From contig PLZT01000524.1 in the NCBI GenBank assembly GCA_003152255.1, forward strand, positions 804 through 7,987: 7,184 nucleotides of DNA. Direction: 5' to 3'. Positions 1-5,419 of this stretch are shown piece after piece. Source of the DNA: Methylocystaceae bacterium (GTDB lineage Bacteria; Pseudomonadota; Alphaproteobacteria; Rhizobiales; Beijerinckiaceae). The notes beneath the pieces were generated by a model. The model searched no databases. It was not told the origin of the DNA and saw nothing but the letters and a program-made list of their open reading frames with translations. The position numbers and the translations under genes were made by a program. How positions within the stretch are numbered: the stretch's first letter is position 1; the number at the start of each line of letters is the position of its first letter.

Positions 1-511
1 CCGCGGCCAGCCGGCGCTCCAGCAGGCGCGCGCCGCGATGCTGCGCGTGGCAGATCGCCACCGCCAGCGCGTCCGCCGCATCCTTGCTGGCGGCGAAGCT
101 CGCCGGCAGCAGCACGCGCACCATCATCGCGATCTGCGCCTTGTCGGCATGGCCATTGCCGACAACGGTTTTCTTCACGAGATTGGCGGCGTATTCCTCG
201 ACGTCGAGCCCCGCGAGCGCCGGCGCCGTCAGCGCCACGCCGCGCGCCTGTCCCAGTTTCAGCGCGGACTGCGGATCGCGGTTGACGAAAGTCTCCTCGA
301 CCGCCGCCTCTCGCGGCGCGTGAAGCGCGATGATCTCCATCAGCCCCAAATGCAGCTGGCGCAGACGCTGGCCCATCGGCGCGTCGCCGTCGGAGCGCAC
401 GCAGCCCGAGGCGACGAAGGAAAGCCGCGCGCCCTGAGCGTCGACGATCCCCCAACCGGTGTTGCGAAGGCCGGGGTCTATGCCGAGAATGCGAATCGTC
501 TGGAGCGTCAT
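1..511 (-). CDS. ruvC: RuvC Holliday junction resolvase, 3' end cut by window edge
   Basis: Crossover junction endodeoxyribonuclease that cuts Holliday junctions symmetrically together with the RuvAB branch-migration motor in recombinational repair. I read 170 codons from an ATG at 511 without meeting a stop before the left edge; the family is usually about 165-175 residues, so only the extreme C-terminus is missing. The RNase H-like fold signature is visible: ILGIDPG with D12, the AAVEETF strand with E72, the [10 protein letters not shown] segment at 82-91, KKTVVGNG at 113-120, and KDAADALA at 143-150 with D144 and D147. These four acidic residues match the catalytic set of E. coli RuvC. The ribosome binding site is weak. 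The gene begins 28 nt after the stop of the upstream scaffold-like gene on the same strand, so co-transcription is likely. ruvA and ruvB are not in this window and may lie to the left. Confidence 0.95.
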   Translation of the reverse strand, partial: MTLQTIRILGIDPGLRNTGWGIVDAQGARLSFVASGCVRSDGDAPMGQRLRQLHLGLMEIIALHAPREAAVEETFVNRDPQSALKLGQARGVALTAPALAGLDVEEYAANLVKKTVVGNGHADKAQIAMMVRVLLPASFAASKDAADALAVAICHAQHRGARLLERRLAA

Positions 512-539
512 GGCACCAGCTTAACGGCAAAGCCCCGCG

Positions 540-977
540 TCAGACCAGCGGCGCCGCCTCGATCTTCTTCAGCGCGTCGACCACCGCGTCGAAAGGGAGA
601 AGCGTCGAGGCGTGGCGCGCCTTATAGTCGCGCACCGGCTCCAACACAGCGAGATCGGCCCATTTGCCGTCCGGCGCCGGACCGTTCTCCTTGAGCATCT
701 TGCGCATTTTTTCGCGCAGCTCTCGCAGTTCTCCCGGCGTCGCGCCGAGGATGTTGCGCGCGAGGATGGAGGCGGAGGCCTGGCCCAGCGCGCAGGCTTT
801 CAGCTCTTGCGCGTAATCGGCGACCTTGCCGTCCTTCAGCGCGACATCGACCGTGATCGTCGAGCCGCACAAGCGTGAATAGGCGGTCGCGCTGGCCTGC
901 GGCGCGGTCAATCTCCCGAGATGCGGGATGTTGGCCGCCAGCTCCAATATGCGCTTGTTGTAAACCGAATCGAGCAT
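540..977 (-). CDS. NifU_N/IscU-like iron-sulfur cluster scaffold-family protein
   Basis: Small cytosolic protein (145 residues from ATG 977) of the IscU/SufU/NifU N-terminal family, which hold nascent Fe-S clusters on conserved cysteines. Family signs are the start MLDSVYNKRILELA, the SRLCGST segment (C37) and the KACALGQASASI segment (C62), which match the first two scaffold cysteines. Where classical members have a third cysteine near the C-terminus, this protein reads ARHASTLLPF with a serine (S124). I remember the same ARHAST variant in other alphaproteobacterial homologues, so it may be a family trait and not a local mutation. A GTG at 989 would add four residues; neither start has a clear Shine-Dalgarno, and I prefer ATG 977 because the protein then begins as homologues do. 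Scaffold activity is inferred from family; loss of the third ligand could mean a carrier or regulatory role. Confidence 0.85.
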   Translation of the reverse strand: MLDSVYNKRILELAANIPHLGRLTAPQASATAYSRLCGSTITVDVALKDGKVADYAQELKACALGQASASILARNILGATPGELRELREKMRKMLKENGPAPDGKWADLAVLEPVRDYKARHASTLLPFDAVVDALKKIEAAPLV

Positions 978-1025
978 GGGAGGAAACACCGACGGCTTGG
1001 GGGTTACTTTGTCTGACGCACCGAC

Positions 1026-1054
1026 TATATAGGGGGCCGAGCGTTCGCGCGGAA
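1026..1054 (-). promoter_or_regulatory. Candidate promoter for scaffold-like gene and ruvC
   Basis: Read leftward, a TATATA -10-like element at 1031-1026 lies 17 nt from a weak -35-like TTCCGC at 1054-1049. It is placed about 50 nt before the ATG at 977. Because TATATA is self-complementary it could equally serve rightward transcription (TTACTT at 1004-1009, spacer 16). The -35 matches are poor on both strands, so this is only a candidate. Confidence 0.25.
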
Positions 1055-1084
1055 GCGTCGACCGCGGGGGTCGCGGCCAGATGC

Positions 1085-1113
1085 TTGCATGACGGCGCCT
1101 GAATTCGAATTAT
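1085..1113 (+). promoter_or_regulatory. Candidate folE promoter with AATTCGAATT palindrome
   Basis: TTGCAT (1085-1090) is followed after 17 nt by AATTAT (1108-1113), a partial match to -35/-10 hexamers about 170 nt before folE. The -10-like element overlaps a perfect 10-bp palindrome, AATTCGAATT at 1102-1111, which would suit an operator. I do not recognise a specific regulator for it; it does not look like a Zur or Fur box to me. Confidence 0.2.
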
Positions 1114-1285
1114 CGGTCCAATTCTCTTGGAATTTGACGGTTTCCGGACAATCTGGCCGGCGCTGAATTTCGAGGAGTCCGCCCACGGGGTTCGCGCCGT
1201 GGGATATGCCGCCGGCGTTCGCGCGTCGGTTTGTCGCCCGGCGGCGAATCACCCGGGCAGTTTGTCGCCGAACCGGAGGCGCCAC

Positions 1286-1918
1286 ATGGATGACGTGGTT
1301 AAGTCCTTGATCCCTTCCCCGAAAACCAAACCGATCCGACCCCTCGAAAAACCCAGTCGCCAAGAAGCGGAAGACGCCGTCCGGACGCTGCTGCGCTGGG
1401 CGGGCGACGATCCCAGCCGCGAAGGCTTGCTCGAGACGCCGGCCCGCGTGGTCAAGGCCTATGAGGAGTTGTTCAGCGGCTATAGGCAGGATCCCAAGGA
1501 AGTTCTGGAGCGCGTATTCGCCGAGGTCGAAGGCTACGACGATCTGGTCCTGGTGCGCGACATCCCGTTCTTTTCGCATTGTGAGCACCACGTCGTGCCC
1601 TTCATCGGCAAGGCGCATATCGCCTATTACCCGACCGATGGCGTCGTCGGCCTCTCGAAGCTGGCGCGGCTCGTCGACGTGTTCGCCAAGCGCCTGCAAA
1701 CGCAGGAGGCGCTGACCGCGCAAATCGCCTCGACGATCGATCAGGAGTTGAACCCGCGCGGCGTGGCCGTGCTGGTGGAGGCGGAGCATATGTGCATGTC
1801 GATGCGCGGTGTGCTGAAACAGGGCGCGTCAACCGTCACGGTTCAGTTCTCCGGCGCGTTTCGCGACAATCCCAGCGAGCAGGCGCATTTCTATACGCTG
1901 TTGCGTGGCGCCCGTTAG
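1286..1918 (+). CDS. folE: GTP cyclohydrolase I
   Basis: Homodecameric cytosolic enzyme converting GTP to 7,8-dihydroneopterin triphosphate and formate, the first step to tetrahydrofolate and other pterins. The 210-residue product has the full family pattern: an N-terminal helical part (about 24-65) containing [10 protein letters not shown], then [12 protein letters not shown] (95-106), [12 protein letters not shown] (115-126), the [11 protein letters not shown] segment (136-146), and [11 protein letters not shown] (165-175). C99, H102 and C170 match the zinc ligands, and H101 the neighbouring active-site histidine, so this is the zinc-dependent type and not FolE2. ATG 1286 is chosen because GGAGG at 1275-1279 sits six bases upstream; the open frame further 5' has no such site and lacks family similarity. 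The stop TAG shares its G with the GTG start of hisI, indicating translational coupling. Confidence 0.97.
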   Translation: MDDVVKSLIPSPKTKPIRPLEKPSRQEAEDAVRTLLRWAGDDPSREGLLETPARVVKAYEELFSGYRQDPKEVLERVFAEVEGYDDLVLVRDIPFFSHCEHHVVPFIGKAHIAYYPTDGVVGLSKLARLVDVFAKRLQTQEALTAQIASTIDQELNPRGVAVLVEAEHMCMSMRGVLKQGASTVTVQFSGAFRDNPSEQAHFYTLLRGAR

Positions 1919-2310
1919 TGAGCGCGGCGCCGGACAAGCACGCGCTGGAGGAAGGCGCCGAGTTCACGCCGCGCTTCGACGCGCAGGGACTGATCGTCTG
2001 CGTGACCGTCGAGGCCGCCACGCGGCAGGTGCTGATGGTCGCCTATATGAACAGGCTCGCGCTCGACAAGACCATCGAGACCGGCGAGGCGCATTATTGG
2101 TCGCGGTCTCGCCAAAGTCTGTGGCGCAAGGGCGAGACCTCCGGCCAACTGCAGCGCGTCGTGTCCCTGAGCGTCGATTGCGATCAGGACGCGATTCTGC
2201 TCGAAGTGGAGCCGGGGGGCGACGGCAAGGCTTGCCACACCGGGCGTAAATCCTGCTTTTATCGCAAGCTTGAACGTGGTCCGAACCACCGCCTCGTTTT
2301 TGTGCAGTAG
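1918..2310 (+). CDS. hisI: Phosphoribosyl-AMP cyclohydrolase
   Basis: Third step of histidine biosynthesis: hydrolytic opening of the adenine ring of phosphoribosyl-AMP to give ProFAR. The product is 130 residues, the stand-alone HisI form with no fused HisE pyrophosphohydrolase domain. Motifs in order are LMVAYMN (39-45), [18 protein letters not shown] (59-76), [13 protein letters not shown] (86-98) and [11 protein letters not shown] (106-116). D87, D89 and D91 correspond to the conserved metal-binding acidic set, and C88, C106 and C113 to the conserved cysteines of this zinc enzyme. The start is the GTG at 1918, which shares one base with the folE stop; homologues begin at an equivalent distance from the [11 protein letters not shown] segment, and only weak ribosome-binding sequence precedes it, so reinitiation after folE is probable. 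The frame also stays open upstream inside folE, but that part is a shadow. Confidence 0.96.
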   Translation: MSAAPDKHALEEGAEFTPRFDAQGLIVCVTVEAATRQVLMVAYMNRLALDKTIETGEAHYWSRSRQSLWRKGETSGQLQRVVSLSVDCDQDAILLEVEPGGDGKACHTGRKSCFYRKLERGPNHRLVFVQ

Positions 2311-2380
2311 ATGCCTCGCGCGCAGGCGCCATTAACGCATCCGCCACTTTCGAAGCGCAGACTCCTGCATTAAATCTAAA

Positions 2381-2399
2381 AGGAGGCGGTTCGCCTCTT
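2381..2399 (+). other. Small hairpin in hisI-patatin gap covering an orphan SD-like motif
   Basis: AGGAGGCG (2381-2388) and CGCCTCTT (2392-2399) form an 8-bp stem with one G-U pair and a GTT loop in the rightward transcript. The left arm is a strong Shine-Dalgarno-like AAGGAGG but no ATG, GTG or TTG follows at a workable distance. No T-tract follows, so it is not a typical intrinsic terminator. It may be an RNA structure in the leader of the patatin gene or chance. Confidence 0.3.
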
Positions 2400-2431
2400 C
2401 CGGGTCGGGAACCGCATTTAGGAGCGGCGCC

Positions 2432-3463
2432 ATGTTCTCGTTGATGCGAAAGAGTTTCGATATGTCAGGCGAACGCGGCGCGGTTTCGATCTCGCCTCCG
2501 GCAGAGGGCCAGCGCGCCGATGGCGCCCGTGGGCCTCGGCGCCCCCAAATTGGCTTGGCGCTGGGCGCCGGCGCGGCGCGAGGCTGGACGCATATTGGCG
2601 TTTTGCGCGAGCTCGCGGACAATGGGATCAAGCCCGACGTGATCGCCGGCACCTCGATTGGCGCTGTCATTGGCGGCTGTTACGCCGCCGGCAGGCTCGA
2701 CGAAGTCGAGGGTTTCGCGCGCTCGCTGACCAAGCGCCGGGTCTTCGCGATGATGGACCTGTCGTTCTCCGGCATGAGCCTCATCAGCGGCGATCGTCTG
2801 AAATCCGCGCTGGAGAAGCAGGTCGGCGGCATCCAGATCGAGGATTTGCCGATTCCTTTCGCGGCGGTCGCGACCGAGGTCGGCACCGGCCACGAAGTCT
2901 GGCTGCAACGCGGCCCGCTGGATTTGGCTATCCGCGCCTCCTATGCGCTGCCGGGCATTTTCGAGCCCGTGCGAATCGGCGACCGCTATTTGTTCGACGG
3001 CGCGCTGGTCAATCCGGTGCCGGTCACGGTGTGCCGCGCGCTGGGCGCGGAGTTCGTGATCGCGGTCAATGTGACGGCCGACACGATGTATCGTTCCGCC
3101 GTGATTCCGAACCAGTCGGCGGCGGCGACGCCGACCGACGCGGGCTCCAAGGGGCCTTTCGCCGGCCGTGCCGGGGCCGCGCTGGAAGGCGGCCTGCTGC
3201 CTCGATATTTCGAGCGGCGCGCCGGCGACGCGCCGAATGTCGCGACGGCGATGATCGACGCCTTCAACATCATTCAGGATCGCATCCTTCGCTCGCGGCT
3301 CGCCGGCGACCCGCCGGACGCCACGATCCACGCCCGTCTCGAGGAAATCGGCATGTTCGACTTTCACAAGGCGGAGCAGCTGATCGCCGCCGGGCGCGAG
3401 GCGGCCAAGCGGGCGCTGCCGAATATTTTCACCCATATCCCCGTGCCCGGCGCGTCGGCCTGA
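2432..3463 (+). CDS. Patatin-like phospholipase (RssA/NTE-type)
   Basis: Predicted serine hydrolase of the patatin family, acting on phospholipid or lysophospholipid acyl esters with a Ser-Asp dyad. The 343-residue product has a low-complexity leader (1-37), then the core: IGLALGAGAARGWTHIGVL (40-58) with the glycine-rich oxyanion loop, IAGTSIGAVIGG (71-82) whose GTSIG contains nucleophile S75, LPIPFAAVATE (139-149), RASYALPGIFEPV (168-180), and FDGALVNPVPV with the dyad partner D189. The C-terminal part (about 250-343) is helical-looking and resembles alphaproteobacterial homologues. No signal peptide or clear membrane helix is visible, so it is probably cytosolic or peripheral. ATG 2432 is supported by AGGAG at 2420-2424. 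It lies 121 bp after hisI and may have its own promoter. The actual substrate cannot be told from sequence. Confidence 0.93.
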   Translation: MFSLMRKSFDMSGERGAVSISPPAEGQRADGARGPRRPQIGLALGAGAARGWTHIGVLRELADNGIKPDVIAGTSIGAVIGGCYAAGRLDEVEGFARSLTKRRVFAMMDLSFSGMSLISGDRLKSALEKQVGGIQIEDLPIPFAAVATEVGTGHEVWLQRGPLDLAIRASYALPGIFEPVRIGDRYLFDGALVNPVPVTVCRALGAEFVIAVNVTADTMYRSAVIPNQSAAATPTDAGSKGPFAGRAGAALEGGLLPRYFERRAGDAPNVATAMIDAFNIIQDRILRSRLAGDPPDATIHARLEEIGMFDFHKAEQLIAAGREAAKRALPNIFTHIPVPGASA

Positions 3464-3509
3464 GCGCTTTCCGCTCGCATGAAATCATGCTAGCGACAGG
3501 AAATCGCTC
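3462..3509. repeat. Imperfect palindrome overlapping the patatin stop codon
   Basis: Paired arms, from outside in, are GAGCG (3462-3466)/CGCTC (3505-3509), TTTCC (3468-3472)/GGAAA (3499-3503), GCT (3473-3475)/AGC (3492-3494) and GCATGA (3477-3482)/TCATGC (3485-3490), around an AA centre. There are single mismatches and a four-base bulge (3495-3498). The outer arm begins inside the TGA stop of the patatin gene. It resembles palindromic elements I associate with Hyphomicrobiales intergenic regions (memory, not a search). In RNA from either strand it would form a long hairpin and could protect or end the patatin transcript. Confidence 0.7.
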
Positions 3510-3523
3510 AAAATAATAATGTT

Positions 3524-3574
3524 AGAGCAAGTTCTCATCGAAAAAGTCTGTCAACTTTTTTAAGAACTTGCTCT
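3524..3574. repeat. Long palindromic element between convergent genes
   Basis: A perfect 12-bp inverted repeat, AGAGCAAGTTCT (3524-3535) and AGAACTTGCTCT (3563-3574), encloses a second perfect one, AAAAAGT (3541-3547) and ACTTTTT (3554-3560), with a CTGTCA loop. The whole element folds as one hairpin with a small internal loop. It sits 14 bp after the first palindrome, between the 3' ends of the patatin gene and the FAD oxidase gene. Reading leftward, the hairpin is followed by a U-rich stretch (3523-3510), so it could work as an intrinsic terminator for the FAD oxidase gene. The AGAGCA...TGCTCT termini resemble dispersed palindromic repeats of Hyphomicrobiales genomes; copy number cannot be judged from one window. 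Confidence 0.75.
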
Positions 3575-3592
3575 GAGCGCCGGCGCCTGGAA

Positions 3593-4993
3593 TTATAGCA
3601 GCTTGCCGGGGTTCAGTATGCCCTTGGGGTCGAGAGCGGCTTTTATCGCCCGCATCGCCTCCAGCGCGGTCGGATCCTTGACCCGCCGCAAAAGGTCGCG
3701 CTTGAGCTGGCCAATCCCGTGTTCGGCGGAAATCGAACCGCCAAATTTTTCCACGACTCCGTGCACGATCTCGCCGACCTCGTCCCAAAGCGCGAGAAAG
3801 GCGGCCCGATCCGCGCCGACCGGTTGCGAAATGTTAAAATGGATGTTGCCGTCGCCCATATGGCCGAAGGCCACGGGCCGCGCGCCGGGAACGCGCGCGG
3901 TCACGAGACGGCTCGCTTCCTCGATAAAGGCCGGGACATCCTTCGGCGCGACAGAGACGTCGTGCTTGATCGAGCCGCCCTCGCGCTTTTGCGCCTCGGA
4001 CAATAGCTCGCGCAGACGCCAGAAGTCGGCGGCGTGCGCGAGCGAATCCGCCACCGCGGCGCCGCCCACCAGAAGCTTGGCCGTCGCACGGCTCAACATG
4101 TCGATAACCGCGTCCCTAAAACCGTCCTCTTCCATCGCGGCGCATTCGACAAGCGCGTACCAAGGGAAAACATGGGCAAAGGGATCGCGCGCGACATCGT
4201 CGTGCTTAAGCACGAGCTCCACGCCGATGCGGGGCAGCAGTTCGAAGGCTTGCAGGGCGCCGCCCATGCGCGACTTGCAAAAATTCAACAGCTCCAGCGC
4301 TCGGCCAGGGTCGGCCAGACCGACAAAAGCGGTGACGCGGGCGCGCGGACGCGGGAACAGCTTCAGCGTCGCCGCGGTGATTACCCCGAGCGTTCCCTCC
4401 GAGCCGATCATCAGGCGCGTCAGATCATAGCCGGTGTTGTCCTTGCGCAGCTTGGAGAGACCGGACAGAACGCGCCCGTCGGCCAGCACCGCTTCGACGC
4501 CCAGCGCGAGATCGCGCGCCGAGCCATAGGCGATCACATGCACCCCGCCGGCGTTGGTCGCGAGATTGCCGCCAATCGTGCAGGAGCCCTCGGAAGCCAG
4601 CGAAAGCGGAAAATAGCGGTCGACCGATTCGGCGGCGGCTTGCGCGCGCGCGAGCGTCACGCCAGCGTCCACCGTCATGGCGTCGCTGACGGGATCGATA
4701 TCGCGGATCTTGTCGAGTCTTGATAGCGACAGCACGATCTGCCGCCGCGTGTCGTCGGGCGTTTGGCCGCCCACGAGGCCGGTGTTGCCGCCTTGAGCAA
4801 CCACCCCGGTTCCGCTCTCATTGCAAAGAGCGAGAACCCGGGAGATTTGCGCGACAGTCGATGGTCTGACCACCGCGAGGGCGCGCCCATGAAACAGGCC
4901 GCGCGGCTCCTGCATATAAGAGAACATTTCACCCGGATCGGCGAGGACGCTTTTTTCGCCTACGACCGCCGCGAGGCGTGCAAGCAAATCCAT
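3593..4993 (-). CDS. FAD-binding oxidase, D-2-hydroxyacid dehydrogenase type
   Basis: Flavoprotein of the GlcD/D-lactate dehydrogenase family that oxidises a D-2-hydroxyacid to the 2-oxoacid. The 466-residue product has an N-terminal FAD-binding domain (VVRPSTVAQISRVLALCN at 41-58, AQGGNTGLVGG at 66-76, then SEGSCTIGGNLATNAGG) and a C-terminal FAD-oxidase domain (GHMGDGNIHFN at 377-387, SAEHGIGQLKRD around 422-433, ILNPGKLL at the end). H378, H385 and E424/H425 fit the metal site, and R328, S332 and K343 the substrate-carboxylate residues, of human D-2-hydroxyglutarate dehydrogenase, where S332 is threonine. D-2-hydroxyglutarate or D-lactate are thus the likeliest substrates, but this is inference. 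ATG 4993 is preferred because AAAGG lies five bases upstream; an in-frame TTG at 5044 would add 17 unconvincing residues. A small ORF ends 77 nt upstream on the same strand. No transmembrane segment is seen. Confidence 0.93.
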   Translation of the reverse strand: MDLLARLAAVVGEKSVLADPGEMFSYMQEPRGLFHGRALAVVRPSTVAQISRVLALCNESGTGVVAQGGNTGLVGGQTPDDTRRQIVLSLSRLDKIRDIDPVSDAMTVDAGVTLARAQAAAESVDRYFPLSLASEGSCTIGGNLATNAGGVHVIAYGSARDLALGVEAVLADGRVLSGLSKLRKDNTGYDLTRLMIGSEGTLGVITAATLKLFPRPRARVTAFVGLADPGRALELLNFCKSRMGGALQAFELLPRIGVELVLKHDDVARDPFAHVFPWYALVECAAMEEDGFRDAVIDMLSRATAKLLVGGAAVADSLAHAADFWRLRELLSEAQKREGGSIKHDVSVAPKDVPAFIEEASRLVTARVPGARPVAFGHMGDGNIHFNISQPVGADRAAFLALWDEVGEIVHGVVEKFGGSISAEHGIGQLKRDLLRRVKDPTALEAMRAIKAALDPKGILNPGKLL

Positions 4994-5070
4994 CGCGCCT
5001 TTCCGACCATTTGTAAGAACCGGCGAAATCGCTCTTGGCTTCAACCTTTTGTTAAGGTCAAGGGCTTAAG

Positions 5071-5190
5071 TCAACGACGCCGGCGATATTCTCTGTCGTC
5101 GCGGCGGACGCGGACATAAGCGGCCTTCATGGCCGGGGCGCAGCTTAGGACGATACTGCATAATGTCGCGGCGATAAGCGCATTCATCAT
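5071..5190 (-). CDS. Small ORF, 39 residues, signal-like N-terminus and Arg-rich tail
   Basis: An ATG at 5190 is preceded, with a six-base spacer, by GGAAGGAG (5204-5197), the best ribosome binding site in this part of the window. The 39 codons end in TGA at 5073-5071. Residues 4-17 are hydrophobic (ALIAATLCSIVLSC), followed by APA and AA small-residue sites that could be cut by signal peptidase I near residue 20 or 24. The tail is strongly basic and ends in a run of four arginines after REY. The n-region has no basic residue, which is atypical for a signal peptide, and VLSC at 14-17 is only a poor lipobox. About two thirds of codons end in G or C. I do not recognise a family; it resembles short versions of the secreted arginine/tyrosine-rich proteins of rhizobia. 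It could be a secreted peptide, a leader peptide for the FAD oxidase gene, or chance. Confidence 0.5.
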   Translation of the reverse strand: MMNALIAATLCSIVLSCAPAMKAAYVRVRRDDREYRRRR

Positions 5191-5257
5191 GACCATCTCC
5201 TTCCAGATTCGCGGGGAGACCAGGAGATTTCCCCATTCACGCTGGACTATGACGCAA

Positions 5258-5286
5258 ATGCTATGCCGGATTTTTCAAAGCGGCAA
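5258..5286 (-). promoter_or_regulatory. Candidate promoter for the small ORF
   Basis: On the leftward strand TTGCCG (5286-5281) and TAGCAT (5263-5258) are separated by 17 bp, matching -35 TTGACA and -10 TATAAT at about four positions each. Transcription would begin near 5251, giving a leader of about 60 nt ahead of the ATG at 5190. This is a visual match only. Confidence 0.3.
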
Positions 5287-5380
5287 GGGAAATAACCTAG
5301 CTTCCGGCGAAGGCGCCTTTCAGCCCTTCTCGAACTGATATAGTCGTCACAATAATGTTACCCAGTCGTTAACCCGCGAC

Positions 5381-5407
5381 ATTTCTCACATTTTTTGTAA
5401 ATTTTTT
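5381..5407. other. Helically phased A/T-tracts (possible DNA bend)
   Basis: Two T6 tracts at 5391-5396 and 5402-5407 are exactly 11 bp apart, and a shorter T3 tract at 5382-5384 is about one further turn away. A-tracts in phase with the helix cause intrinsic curvature. The location is just past the stop codon of the rlmD-like gene, in an AT-rich patch that contrasts with the GC-rich surroundings. Confidence 0.4.
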
Positions 5408-5419
5408 CGCGCGCCGGCT

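Larger units (their letters stand above)
978..1285. other. Divergent intergenic region between scaffold-like gene and folE
   Basis: This 308-bp stretch must hold promoters for both divergent transcription units. I found no convincing gene in it. The reading frame of folE stays open upstream as far as about 1127, but the ribosome binding site places the folE start at 1286. An AT-rich island at about 1101-1135 stands out from the GC-rich surroundings and contains several GAATT/AATTC motifs. A self-complementary CTATATAG lies at 1025-1032, and a short hairpin (CGACC/GGTCG arms) lies near 1059-1073. Confidence 0.7.
5191..5419. other. Non-coding stretch upstream of the small ORF
   Basis: I see no convincing gene in these 229 bases. 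They contain the leader and candidate promoter of the small leftward ORF, a GGGGA (5213-5217)/TCCCC (5230-5234) inverted repeat just before its ribosome binding site, and an AT-rich end next to the rlmD-like stop codon with helically phased T-tracts. No stem followed by a U-run typical of an intrinsic terminator was seen directly after the rlmD-like gene, although a GC-rich GCCGGCGCGCG is followed by A6 on the leftward strand. Confidence 0.6.

Noticed and set aside
1127..1285. 53-residue N-terminal extension of FolE
   Set aside because: A GGAGG site six bases before ATG 1286 and the family's normal length support the shorter protein; the extension lacks family similarity.
1025..1789. 254-codon leftward frame across the folE upstream region and folE
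   Set aside because: Arg-rich shadow of folE; no ribosome binding site and no family signal.
2311..2373. 20-codon ORF starting directly after the hisI stop
   Set aside because: No ribosome binding site, very short and proline/arginine-rich; nothing suggests it is translated.
2465..3436. 323-codon leftward open frame opposite the patatin gene
   Set aside because: It is a GC-rich antisense shadow: arginine/alanine-rich product with no recognisable motif, no ribosome binding site, and fully overlapped by a gene with clear catalytic motifs.
3577..3586. GCGCCGGCGC perfect palindrome next to the double repeat
   Set aside because: A 10-bp GC-only palindrome is common by chance in such DNA, and it has no adjoining T-tract.
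3603..4430. 275-codon rightward open frame opposite the FAD oxidase gene
   Set aside because: Serine/arginine-rich shadow translation with no domain; the opposite strand encodes conserved FAD-oxidase motifs throughout.
5033..5061. TTGACC as a -35 element for the FAD oxidase gene
   Set aside because: The expected -10 position reads CCAAGA, which has little resemblance to the consensus.
5129..5338. 69-codon rightward ORF in the gap left of the rlmD-like gene
   Set aside because: No ribosome binding site before its ATG, no recognisable features, and it is antisense to the better supported small leftward ORF.
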